Assembly (NCBI RefSeq): GCF_016598475.1
Contig: NZ_JAEMUX010000029.1
Span: forward strand, 24,881-88,880
Reading direction: 5' to 3'
DNA length: 64,000 bases
Origin: Streptomyces adelaidensis
Lineage (GTDB): Bacteria > Actinomycetota > Actinomycetes > Streptomycetales > Streptomycetaceae
Part shown: piece after piece, positions 1-7,510 of the stretch
Numbering within the stretch: position 1 is the first letter of the stretch
Layout: every line of letters begins with the position of its first letter
Notes under the pieces: generated by a model
Databases searched by the model: none
Told to the model about the DNA's origin: nothing
What the model saw: only the letters and a program-made list of their open reading frames with translations
Translations under genes and position numbers: made by a program

Positions 1-53
1 TGGACAACAAGCTCGACCTCGACGCCGACGGCTGCGTACTCCCCAAGCCGTAG
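1..53 (+). CDS. 3' end of a gene entering from the left edge
   Basis: An open frame (codons from position 3) runs to a TAG at 51-53 and encodes sixteen C-terminal residues, DNKLDLDADGCVLPKP. Too little remains to name the product. It converges on the deacylase that ends at 63, leaving only 9 bases between the two stops. Confidence 0.5.
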   Translation, partial: DNKLDLDADGCVLPKP

Positions 54-62
54 CGAACCCCC

Positions 63-1685
63 TCAGGCGCCGCGCCGGATCGCCCGGCCCGCCAGCACGT
101 CCGTCCGGCGGCCGTCCTCGATGACGAAGCGGCCGTCGACCAGGACGTACGGGATGCCGGTGGGCAGGGTGCGCGGTGCCTCGTATGTCGACCCGGCGGC
201 CACGGTCGCCGGGTCGAAGAGGACCAGGTCGGCGCGGTAGCCCTCGCGGACGAGTCCGCGGTCGGGTAGCCGCAGCCGGGCGGCGGGGCGGGACGTGAGG
301 TGGGCGACGCACTCCTCCAGGGAGAGCACGCCCAACTCCCGTACGTACCGGCCGAGATAGTGCGGGAACGTCCCGTACGCGCGCGGATGCGGCTTGTCGC
401 CGCGCAGGATGCCGTCGGAGCCGCCGGTGTGCACGGGGTGGCGCATGATCGCGCGTACGTTCTCCTCGTGCCCGACGTGCTGGAGGATCGTCGACCCGAG
501 CCGGTCCTCGACGAGCAGCCGGCGGGCGGTGACCCACGGTTCCTCGCCGTTCGCTTCGGCGGACCGGGCGATCGTCCTGCCGCCGTACGACGCCGCGAGC
601 GCCGGATCGGCGACCCCGGAGATCTCGATCGTGTCCCACTCGATGGGCACCCCGTGGCAGCCGTCCGCGCCCACGACCTCCATGTCGTGCCGGATGCGTA
701 CGGCCGTGTCGTCGTCCTTCAGCCGCGCGAGGATCGCCTCGGGACCGCCCTCGCTCGCCCAACTGGGCAGCATCGCCACGAGCGTCGTACAGCCGGGGGT
801 GTACGGGTAGGTGTCGAGGGTGATGTCCGCGCCGGTCGCGAGCGCGTCGTCGAGGAGGGCGAGAAGCTCCGGGGCCCGGCCCTTGTTCACGCCGAAGTTC
901 ATGGTGGCGTGGGCCAGATGGAGGGCGCAGCCGGCCTCACGGGTGAGGGCGACCATCTCCTCGTACGCCTGGAGGGCCCCCGCGCCGTACGAGCGGTGGT
1001 GCGGGCAGTAGTAGCCGCCGTGTTCCGCCACCACCCGGCACAGTTCGGTGAGTTCGGCGTCCTTGGCGTACATGCCGGGGGTGTAGGTGAGCCCCGACGA
1101 CATGCCGACCGCGCCCTCCCGCAGTCCGGCGGTGACCAACTCCCGCATCCGGTCCAGCTCTTGAGGCGTCGCCTCCCGGTTCTCCCAGCCCACCGCGAGC
1201 ATCCGTACGGTGCCTTGCGGGACGAGGTACGCGGCGTTCACGGCGATGCCCTCGCCGTCGAAGCCGTGGTCGAGGCGGTCCAGGTACTCGCCGACCGAGC
1301 GCCAGCTGAAGTCGATGTCCTCGCCGTAGCCGTTCCAGCCGGTGATCGCGCGGCGGACCTCTTCGAGAGTGCGGTCGTCGACCGGCGCGTACGACAGGCC
1401 GTCCTGGCCGAGGACCTCCAGGGTCACCCCCTGCGCCGCCTTCGCGGTGTGTTCCGGGTCCCGCAGGAGCGCGAGGTCGCTGTGGGCGTGCATGTCGATG
1501 AAACCGGGGGCCAGGACCAGGCCCTCGGCGTCCAGCTCCCGCTGGGCCCTGGGGCGCTGGCACCCCGCGGCGGCGGCCTCCTTGACGATGCCGGTGATCC
1601 TGCCGTCCGCCACGACCACGTCGGCGCGGTAGGAGGGCTCGCCGGAACCGTCCACGACCTCGGCGTCACGGATGACCAGGTCCAT
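63..1685 (-). CDS. N-acyl-D-amino-acid deacylase (D-aminoacylase), amidohydrolase superfamily
   Basis: Predicted cytoplasmic metal-dependent hydrolase of 540 residues releasing free D-amino acids from N-acyl-D-amino acids. The N-terminal beta-sandwich strand is followed by the first metal ligands, DMHAHSD (H66, H68). Later come PHHRSYG, LHLAHAT and a late TGGSDGIL that should carry the catalytic Asp. The C-terminal strand ADLVLFDP closes the sandwich, as in D-aminoacylases and dihydroorotase-like enzymes. I chose ATG at 1685 because AAAGG lies 8 bases upstream; a GTG nine bases earlier sits too close to it. The usual NCG motif, whose Cys bridges the metals in D-aminoacylases, reads QDG (Q94-D95-G96) here. 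The gene lies downstream of the D-serine-dehydratase-like gene on the same strand, which supports a D-amino-acid role. Substrate side chain is unknown. Confidence 0.85.
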   Translation of the reverse strand: MDLVIRDAEVVDGSGEPSYRADVVVADGRITGIVKEAAAAGCQRPRAQRELDAEGLVLAPGFIDMHAHSDLALLRDPEHTAKAAQGVTLEVLGQDGLSYAPVDDRTLEEVRRAITGWNGYGEDIDFSWRSVGEYLDRLDHGFDGEGIAVNAAYLVPQGTVRMLAVGWENREATPQELDRMRELVTAGLREGAVGMSSGLTYTPGMYAKDAELTELCRVVAEHGGYYCPHHRSYGAGALQAYEEMVALTREAGCALHLAHATMNFGVNKGRAPELLALLDDALATGADITLDTYPYTPGCTTLVAMLPSWASEGGPEAILARLKDDDTAVRIRHDMEVVGADGCHGVPIEWDTIEISGVADPALAASYGGRTIARSAEANGEEPWVTARRLLVEDRLGSTILQHVGHEENVRAIMRHPVHTGGSDGILRGDKPHPRAYGTFPHYLGRYVRELGVLSLEECVAHLTSRPAARLRLPDRGLVREGYRADLVLFDPATVAAGSTYEAPRTLPTGIPYVLVDGRFVIEDGRRTDVLAGRAIRRGA

Positions 1686-1734
1686 GTGCGTCACCTTTCA
1701 AGTAGGAGGTACGTGCCGCTGGGCTCAGATGGGC

Positions 1735-3054
1735 TCAGAAGAACGTCCGGACGTAGTCCACGACCGTCCCGTCCGCCTCCACCACCGGGATCAGCTTCCA
1801 CTTGTCGAACGACGTGCACGGATGCGACAGCCCCAGCCCCACCCAGTCCCCGACCTCCAGCCTCGCCCCCGCCCCCGCCCCCGCCCCCGCCCCCGCCTCC
1901 GCCTCCGTACGCAGCCACGCGTGCTGGTCGGAGAGGCCCGTCACCGTGATCCCCGTGGCGTCCAGGACCGCGCCCGTGCCGGCGTCCCGCACGACCTCGG
2001 CGGCGGGCAGGTCCAGGTCGTACGCGGCGTCGCGCTTGCCGGCGTTGGCGAAGGCCTGGTCGGGGGAGGGGCGGGAGACGACCTGGGCCCAGAGCCGGAA
2101 GGCGGGCTCAAGGGCGCCCTCCTCGGGGACACGGTTGAACGGGGTGATCCGCAGGTAGTGCCCCGCGTCGTGCGAGACGTACGCGCCCGACCGCAGCAAC
2201 TTCAGTACGGGCACGGAGAGTTCGGGCAGCTCGGCGAAGACGTCGGCGACCGCGTCGAACCACGCGCTGCCACCCGCGCTGACCATCACCTCGTCAAGAC
2301 CCGCGAACCGTCCCGCCTTGTCGAATTCGACGGCCAGGGCGGTGAGCCGGCGCAGCCACGCCCGCACCCGCTCCGGGTCGGCCCGCGGCACCTCGCCCTC
2401 GTACCCGGCGACCCCGACCAGCCGCAGCGTGTCGACCCCGGCCACCGCGTCCGCCACCGCCGCGCACTCCTCCTCCGTACGGACCCCGGTACGCGCGCCC
2501 TCGCCCGCGCCGAGCTCCACGACGACGTCCACCGGCCGTGCCGGGCGCGCGGAACCGCGTAGCGCCGCGTCCATCAGTTCGACGCCGCGCACGGAGTCGA
2601 CGTAGCAGACGAACCGGAAGGACGGGTCAACCGCGAGTTCGGCGGCGATCCAGCGCAGGGCCGTGGCGTCCACGACCTCGTTGGCGAGGAAGACCCGCTC
2701 GATCCCGAACTCCCTTGCCACGCGCACCTGATGGGGTACGGCGAGGGTGATGCCCCATGCACCGCGCTCGACCTGCCGCCAGAACAGCTGCGGCGCCATG
2801 GACGTCTTGCCGTGCGGCGCGAAGGCGAGGCCGTGGCGGGCGGAATAGGTCTCCATCAGCGCCAGATTGTGCTCAAGGCGCTCGGCGGACAGGGCGAGCA
2901 CGGGTGTGGTGAAGCCGCCGGTGAACAGGTTCCGGCGCTGCGCGGCCAGCTCGGACACCGTCAGGCCGTCGGCGTCCGGCGGGAGGCCCTTGAAGCGGTG
3001 GTCGACGCGTTCGGCGGCCAGACGGGCGAGCGCCTCGACACTCACGACACTCAT
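1735..3054 (-). CDS. D-serine dehydratase-like / amino acid deaminase, alanine-racemase-fold PLP enzyme (DSD1 type)
   Basis: A 439-residue protein of the fold-type III PLP family that includes eukaryotic-type D-serine dehydratase and D-threonine aldolase. The PLP lysine is expected at K83 in HGKTSMAP. A C-terminal HPC (H411, C413) matches the HxC zinc-binding pair of the DSD1 type. The predicted reaction is metal- and PLP-dependent beta-elimination or aldol cleavage of a 3-hydroxy-D-amino acid. I chose ATG at 3054 because GGGAGG precedes it by a few bases; an in-frame extension to 3099 lacks a ribosome site. A run of Gly-Ala (AGAGAGAGAG) before the metal site comes from hexanucleotide slippage DNA. 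It is the first gene of a minus-strand pair with the deacylase and is divergent from the kinase-IclR-RidA operon, whose RidA would clear the 2-aminoacrylate product. D-serine is the best substrate guess; D-threonine is possible. Confidence 0.8.
   Translation of the reverse strand: MSVVSVEALARLAAERVDHRFKGLPPDADGLTVSELAAQRRNLFTGGFTTPVLALSAERLEHNLALMETYSARHGLAFAPHGKTSMAPQLFWRQVERGAWGITLAVPHQVRVAREFGIERVFLANEVVDATALRWIAAELAVDPSFRFVCYVDSVRGVELMDAALRGSARPARPVDVVVELGAGEGARTGVRTEEECAAVADAVAGVDTLRLVGVAGYEGEVPRADPERVRAWLRRLTALAVEFDKAGRFAGLDEVMVSAGGSAWFDAVADVFAELPELSVPVLKLLRSGAYVSHDAGHYLRITPFNRVPEEGALEPAFRLWAQVVSRPSPDQAFANAGKRDAAYDLDLPAAEVVRDAGTGAVLDATGITVTGLSDQHAWLRTEAEAGAGAGAGAGARLEVGDWVGLGLSHPCTSFDKWKLIPVVEADGTVVDYVRTFF
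1865..1896. repeat. (GCCCCC)n hexanucleotide tract inside the D-serine-dehydratase-like gene
   Basis: About five perfect GCCCCC units encode alternating Ala and Gly on the minus strand. The tract lies in a loop just before the C-terminal metal-binding segment and does not break the frame. It is a probable replication-slippage expansion. Confidence 0.85.
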
Positions 3055-3076
3055 GGGAGCCTCCCTGATGAAGTGC

Positions 3077-3093
3077 GTTGCAGGATATGCAAC
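3077..3093. promoter_or_regulatory. Candidate IclR operator between the divergent D-amino-acid operons
   Basis: The 150-base divergent intergenic region holds a perfect inverted repeat GTTGCA-GGATA-TGCAAC. It sits 23 bases upstream of the dehydratase start at 3054 and about 110 bases before the kinase start. IclR proteins usually bind short palindromes of this kind, and an IclR gene lies in the right-hand operon. The assignment to that regulator is inference. Confidence 0.45.
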
Positions 3094-3204
3094 GTTCATT
3101 GCGTATGTCGCTCACTGCTGTCTAACATCCCAGCCAGCACCGGGTCAACGGTGCCCGCCTCCCAGGCCGTGTCGGCCTAGCAGACCCGACGAGGAGCCCC
3201 CGTA

Positions 3205-4281
3205 GTGGATGTCGTGGACGTCGTGACGCTCGGCGAGTCCATGGTCACCTTCCTGCCCACCCGGCCGGGCCGCCTCGCCGACGTCCCCTCCTTCGACCGG
3301 ACCATCGGCGGCGCCGAGTCCAACGTCGCGTGCGCCCTCGCGGCGGCCGGGCACCCGGTCCGGTGGGTGAGCCGGGTGGGAGCCGACGGGTTCGGGGACC
3401 ACCTGGTCGAGACGATAGGGGGCTACGGCGTGGACGTGACGTCCGTACGACGGGACCCGGCGCGGCCGACGGGCGTGTACTTCCGTACGGCGGGGGACCG
3501 CGACACCGAAGCCCACGAGGTGGCCTACTACCGGGCCGGCTCGGCCGCCTCGGCGATGTCGACGGAGACGGTGGACCTGGCGGCGGTGCGCGCCGGGCGC
3601 GTACTGCACCTGTCCGGCATCACGGCGGCCCTCTCCGACGACTGCCTCGCACTCCTCCGGGAGCTGACCGAGCCACGCCCCGGACGGCCGCTCGTCTCCT
3701 TCGACGTCAACCACCGGCCGGGTCTCTGGCCCGACACCGACGGGCCGCGCGGTTCACACGGCCCGCGTGTCCTGCTCGACCTCGCCCGCCGCGCCGACGT
3801 CGTCTTCGTCGGCGCGGACGAGGCCCGCGCCGCCTGGGGGCTGCACGGAGCCCGCGCCATCCGGGACGCGCTCCCCGAACCGGACCTCGTGGTCGTCAAA
3901 CAGGGCCGGCACGGGGCGGTCGCGTTCGCCGAGGGCACGGATGCGACGGATGCGGACGTCGATGTCGTCGTCCCCGCCCTCCACGTCGACGTCGTCGCCG
4001 CCGTCGGCGCGGGGGACGCCTTCGCCGCCGGGTTCCTCTCCGCCACGCTGCGCGGCCTGCCCGTACGCGACCGGCTGCGTCACGGCCACCTCATGGCCGC
4101 CGCCGCCCTCACCGTCCCCGGCGACCTCGGCACCCCGCCCTCCCGTGACCACGCCGATCGCCTGGCCGCCCTGGACGACGAGGCGTGGGGGACACTTCGA
4201 CTCGGCCCCGGCTGGACGACCCAGACCGCGCGGACGACGCAGACCGCGCCCAGGGCCGAGGAGGAGGTACGCACCCCATGA
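3205..4281 (+). CDS. PfkB-family carbohydrate kinase (2-keto-3-deoxygluconate kinase-like)
   Basis: A 358-residue ribokinase/PfkB-family sugar kinase. It opens with the typical strand VVTLGESMVTF and the substrate-loop GGAESNVA. The C-terminal signature VGAGDAFAAGFL carries the catalytic Asp and anion hole. The closest well-known group by motif is 2-keto-3-deoxygluconate kinase, but sequence alone does not fix the sugar. The start is GTG at 3205 with GAGGAG upstream. The last ~30 residues (Thr/Gln/Arg-rich) extend past the family core. The stop overlaps the IclR start as ATGA. A kinase of this kind is a recurrent partner of D-amino-acid deacylase genes, where its role is not established. Confidence 0.8.
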   Translation: MDVVDVVTLGESMVTFLPTRPGRLADVPSFDRTIGGAESNVACALAAAGHPVRWVSRVGADGFGDHLVETIGGYGVDVTSVRRDPARPTGVYFRTAGDRDTEAHEVAYYRAGSAASAMSTETVDLAAVRAGRVLHLSGITAALSDDCLALLRELTEPRPGRPLVSFDVNHRPGLWPDTDGPRGSHGPRVLLDLARRADVVFVGADEARAAWGLHGARAIRDALPEPDLVVVKQGRHGAVAFAEGTDATDADVDVVVPALHVDVVAAVGAGDAFAAGFLSATLRGLPVRDRLRHGHLMAAAALTVPGDLGTPPSRDHADRLAALDDEAWGTLRLGPGWTTQTARTTQTAPRAEEEVRTP

Positions 4282-5039
4282 GCCAGACCGTCGACCGAGC
4301 GCTGAGCATCCTGCCGCTGCTCGCCGAGGGCCCCGCCGACCTCGGCCGGGTCGCCGACCGCCTGGGCGTCCACAAGTCCACGGCCCTGCGCCTCCTGCGG
4401 ACCCTCCACGAACACGGCCTGGTCTACCGCCAGTCCGACCAGCGCTACCGCCTCGGCGCCCGCCTCTTCGCCCTCGCGCAGGAGGCCGTCGAGAACCTCG
4501 ACATCCGCGAGATCGCCCACCCCCACCTCGCACGCCTCAACGAACGGTGCGGCCACACCGTCCACCTCGCCGTCTACGAGGAGAACGAGGTCCTCTACAT
4601 CGACAAGGTCGAGAGCCGCTACCCGGTCCGCATGTACTCCCGGATCGGCAAGCCGGTCGCCATCACCGTCGCCGCCGTCGCCAAGCTCTGCCTCGCCGAC
4701 CTCCCCGAACCCGAGCGCCGCGCCTTCGCGGAGAAGCTCGACTACCCCATGTACACGTCCCGTTCGACCCCCAACGCCCCCGCCTTCCTCAAGGAGCTGG
4801 CGAGGGTGCGCGAACAGGGCTGGGCCACCGATCTCGGCGGCCACGAGGAGTCCATCAACTGCGTCGCCGCACCCATCCGCGGCGCCGACGGCCGGGTCGT
4901 CGCCGCGATGTCGGTCTCCGCCCCCAACGTCGTCGTCACCGCCGACGAACTCCTCACCCTGCTCCCCCTGGTACGCCGCACGGCGGACGCGATCAGCGGG
5001 GAGTACTCCGGCAGAACCTCAGTGAAGGACTCCGTATGA
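4278..5039 (+). CDS. IclR-family transcriptional regulator
   Basis: A 253-residue regulator. The N-terminal winged helix-turn-helix (about residues 1-65, including LGVHKSTALRLLRTL) is followed by the IclR effector domain. The GAF-like part contains VHLAVYEENEVLYIDKVES and the C-terminal INCVAAPIRGADGRVVAAMSVS. GAGGAGG lies before ATG 4278. It overlaps the kinase stop (ATGA) and its own TGA overlaps the RidA start (ATGA), so the three genes are translationally coupled. It probably represses this operon and the divergent deacylase pair through the palindrome at 3077-3093, releasing it on a D-amino-acid or keto-acid effector; this is inference. Confidence 0.9.
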   Translation: MSQTVDRALSILPLLAEGPADLGRVADRLGVHKSTALRLLRTLHEHGLVYRQSDQRYRLGARLFALAQEAVENLDIREIAHPHLARLNERCGHTVHLAVYEENEVLYIDKVESRYPVRMYSRIGKPVAITVAAVAKLCLADLPEPERRAFAEKLDYPMYTSRSTPNAPAFLKELARVREQGWATDLGGHEESINCVAAPIRGADGRVVAAMSVSAPNVVVTADELLTLLPLVRRTADAISGEYSGRTSVKDSV

Positions 5040-5482
5040 CCGACAGCACAGACAGCGCCGACAAGGCAGGCCGGACCGGCAAGATCGCGCTCACCCCCAA
5101 GACGCACACCGCCCCGCCCGCGAAGTTCTCCCACGGCGTCAGGAAGGGCAACATCCTCCAGGTCGCCGGCCAGGTCGGCTTCCTTCCGGCCGTCGAGGGC
5201 GAGCCCCCGACCACCGCCGGCCCCACCCTGCGCGAACAGACCCTCCAGACCCTCGCCAACGTCCAGGCGATCCTGGAGGAGGGCGGCGCCACCTGGGACG
5301 ACGTGATGATGATCCGCGTCTACCTGACCGACACGGCCCACTTCGCCGAGCTGAACGAGATCTACAACGCCTACTTCGAAGAGCACCTCACCGCGGTCCC
5401 CTCGGCCCGCACGACGGTCTACGTCGGCCTCCCGGCGGGCCTGCTGATCGAGATCGACGCGCTGGCAGTACTGGACGACTGA
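5036..5482 (+). CDS. RidA family reactive-intermediate deaminase (YjgF/YER057c/UK114)
   Basis: A 148-residue member of the RidA family, which hydrolyses enamine/imine intermediates such as 2-aminoacrylate released by PLP dehydratases. Visible family features are the core LQVAGQVGF, DVMMIRVYLTD and the conserved arginine segment SARTTVYVG, with a final hydrophobic LIEIDALAVLDD. The first ~25 residues are an Asp/Lys/Thr-rich extension. It is coupled to the IclR gene by ATGA. Its presence beside a D-serine-dehydratase-like enzyme makes detoxification of the dehydratase product the natural job. Confidence 0.9.
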   Translation: MTDSTDSADKAGRTGKIALTPKTHTAPPAKFSHGVRKGNILQVAGQVGFLPAVEGEPPTTAGPTLREQTLQTLANVQAILEEGGATWDDVMMIRVYLTDTAHFAELNEIYNAYFEEHLTAVPSARTTVYVGLPAGLLIEIDALAVLDD

Positions 5483-5494
5483 GGCCGCACACCC

Positions 5495-5547
5495 GCGCCC
5501 CGAAGGGGCGCGGGGAACTGCGCGAGCAGCCACGAACAACCCGCACC
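5495..5547. repeat. Dispersed intergenic element, copy 1 (hairpin plus GGGGAACTGCGCGA core)
   Basis: A perfect hairpin GCGCCCC-GAA-GGGGCGC is followed by GGGGAACTGCGCGA, CAGCCACGA and CCCGCAC. The same order of blocks recurs at 8283, 56307 and, with an internal insert, at 49183. It starts 12 bases after the RidA stop and may act as a transcription terminator or RNA stabiliser. There is no T-run, so this is uncertain. Confidence 0.75.
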
Positions 5548-5643
5548 CGGCCGGTATGACGCACCACCCCCCACAATCCCCGCACCCCGTACGGCGATCC
5601 CCCCTGCCCGAAAACACCATGCCCCCACCCAGAGGACCCCCGA

Positions 5644-7134
5644 ATGTCCGAAACCCCACCCCACACCGGCGGCCTGCTCCTCCTCATAGACGGCACGGCC
5701 GGCCTCCTCACCGTCGCCGTCCTCGGCATAGCCCTCCTGCTCTTCCTGATCATCAAGACGAGACTCCAGCCCTTCGTAGCCCTCCTCGCCGTCTCCATAG
5801 CCGTCGGCCTCCTCACCGGACTGTCGGTCACCGAACTCTTCGGCACGGTCCAGCGAAGCGACGCCGTCTCGACCATCGAGTCCGGCATGGGCGGCATCCT
5901 CGGGCACGTCACGATCATCATCGGCCTGGGCACGATGCTCGGCGCGATCCTCGAAGTCAGCGGTGGCGCCGAGGTGTTGGCGTCCCGCCTCCTGAACCTC
6001 TTCGGTGAGAAGCGAGCCCCACTCGCGATGGGTCTGACCGGCCTGATCTTCGGCATCCCGGTCTTCTTCGACGTCGGCATCTTCGTCCTCGCCCCGATCG
6101 TCTACGCGGCTGCCAAGCTCCCCCAAGACTCCGACGAGCTCCGTCCCGGGGGGACCCCCATGGGCAAGTCGATCCTCCTCTACTGCCTCCCGCTCCTCGC
6201 CGGCCTGTCGATGACCCACGCGTTCCTGCCCCCGCACCCCGGCCCGGTGGCCGCCGCGGGCCTGCTCCACGTGGACCTCGGCTGGGTGATCCTGATGGGC
6301 GTCGTCTGCGGCATCCCGGCCGTACTCGCCGCCTGGGCGTACGCCGCCTGGATCGGCCGCCGCATCTTCGTACCCGTACCGCAGGACATGCTGGAGGCGG
6401 CCGAGGAGTCCCGCCGGGCGGTCCTCGACGAACAGCGCGCGGACGGTGTGGAACCCCAGGAGAAGCCGGTCCCGCTCTCCACGGTCTTCCTCATCATCGG
6501 CACGCCCCTCCTGCTGATCCTCGCCGCGACCTTCTCCTCCATCGCCCTGGACCCCTCCACCCTCCGCTCGCTGATCGAGTTCTTCGGCCACCCCTTCGTC
6601 GCCCTGACGCTCGCCCTCCTCCTCGCGTACTACCTCCTCGGCATCCGCCGCGGCTGGTCCCGCAAGTCGCTGGAGACGGTGTCGACGTCGTCGCTGAAGC
6701 CGGTGGGCAACATCCTGCTGGTGGTGGGCGCGGGCGGGGTCTTCGGCGCCGTACTGAAGGCGAGCGGGGTGGCCCAGGCCCTCTCGGACACGTTCAACGA
6801 CGTGGGCCTGCCGGTGATCGTCCTGTCCTACCTGCTCTCGGTGGCCCTGCGGGTCGCCCAGGGCTCGGCCACGGTCGCGATCGTCACCACGGCCGGCATC
6901 GTGGCCCCCCTCCTCGCCGAGGGCGACCACTCCCAGGCCTTCATCGCCCTCGTCATCATGGCCATCTCGGCCGGCTCGATCTTCGCCTCCCACGTCAACG
7001 ACGGCGGCTTCTGGATCGTCGCCAAGTACTTCGGCATCAGCGAACGAGACACCCTCAAAACCTGGACAGTCCTGGAAACGGTCCTCTCGGTGGCAGGCTT
7101 CGCGGTGGCCGCGACCCTGAGCCTGTTCGTATAG
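5644..7134 (+). CDS. GntP-family permease (gluconate/D-serine type H+ symporter)
   Basis: An integral membrane protein of 496 residues with about twelve to fourteen hydrophobic segments. It has GntP-family signatures such as FGIPVFFDVGIFVLAPI, HAFLPPHPGPVA and a C-terminal SHVNDGGFWIVAKYF. The family carries gluconate, other aldonates and, in the DsdX branch, D-serine. Next to a D-serine-dehydratase-like enzyme and RidA, D-serine or another D-amino acid is the attractive substrate. The neighbouring KDG-kinase-like gene would instead suggest an aldonate, so this is unresolved. Residues 159-173 (LPQDSDELRPGGTPM) interrupt a normally short loop and correspond to an inserted palindromic element (6118-6162). 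The gene is separated from ridA by 161 bases including a dispersed repeat. Confidence 0.88.
   Translation: MSETPPHTGGLLLLIDGTAGLLTVAVLGIALLLFLIIKTRLQPFVALLAVSIAVGLLTGLSVTELFGTVQRSDAVSTIESGMGGILGHVTIIIGLGTMLGAILEVSGGAEVLASRLLNLFGEKRAPLAMGLTGLIFGIPVFFDVGIFVLAPIVYAAAKLPQDSDELRPGGTPMGKSILLYCLPLLAGLSMTHAFLPPHPGPVAAAGLLHVDLGWVILMGVVCGIPAVLAAWAYAAWIGRRIFVPVPQDMLEAAEESRRAVLDEQRADGVEPQEKPVPLSTVFLIIGTPLLLILAATFSSIALDPSTLRSLIEFFGHPFVALTLALLLAYYLLGIRRGWSRKSLETVSTSSLKPVGNILLVVGAGGVFGAVLKASGVAQALSDTFNDVGLPVIVLSYLLSVALRVAQGSATVAIVTTAGIVAPLLAEGDHSQAFIALVIMAISAGSIFASHVNDGGFWIVAKYFGISERDTLKTWTVLETVLSVAGFAVAATLSLFV
6118..6162. repeat. Intragenic palindromic element in the GntP gene
   Basis: The 45-base stretch CTCCCCC...GGGGGGACCCCCATG has the form CTCCCCC-(spacer)-GGGGGACCCCC. 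Read on the minus strand it matches the layout of the element at 33982-34020. Its length is a multiple of three, so it adds 15 residues without changing frame. This is seen directly; mobility of the element is inference. Confidence 0.6.
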
Positions 7135-7510
7135 CCGACAGACCACAGGCCGTCCGCCGCCCCCCGGACCGCCTGTCCAGCCTCCACATCCCGCACCCCT
7201 ACGCCCCCAGCCGCGCACCCGCCCCGCGAACCGGTCGGTCGTGGACGCCGCGCTGGACGGGCCCCCGCCGCCAGTGACGGCGTACGGGCTTGGCCCACCC
7301 CTCGCCGGGGGCTGTCGGCCCGCGCGTGCACGACCGTGCTCGTCTCGTCACGTCTCGTCGAACACACCCGCCACACGGCCACCGGTCCGCCCCCGATGCC
7401 CGGTTCTCCGGAGGGAAGACCTCGGCTGGAGGCGTGTTGTGAAACCCAGATGCGGACATATGCCTGGCCCGACTGTTCCCGGCACAGCATCGTCGACCAT
7501 ACTGCCCGCT
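7135..7510. other. Intergenic region, no supported gene
   Basis: Between the permease stop and the acidic protein start there is no convincing coding frame. TTGTGA (about 7438) with TATGCC 16 bases later is a possible promoter for the downstream gene. Nothing else was recognised. Confidence 0.4.

Noticed and set aside
300..1949. Long plus-strand frame of 549 codons opposite the deacylase
   Set aside because: Arg/Pro/Val-rich, no domain, exactly antisense to a clear enzyme gene; a high-G+C shadow frame.
5419..7218. 599-codon minus-strand frame opposite the permease
   Set aside because: Composition dominated by Gly/Asp/Glu/Arg as expected for the antisense frame of a membrane protein; no domain.
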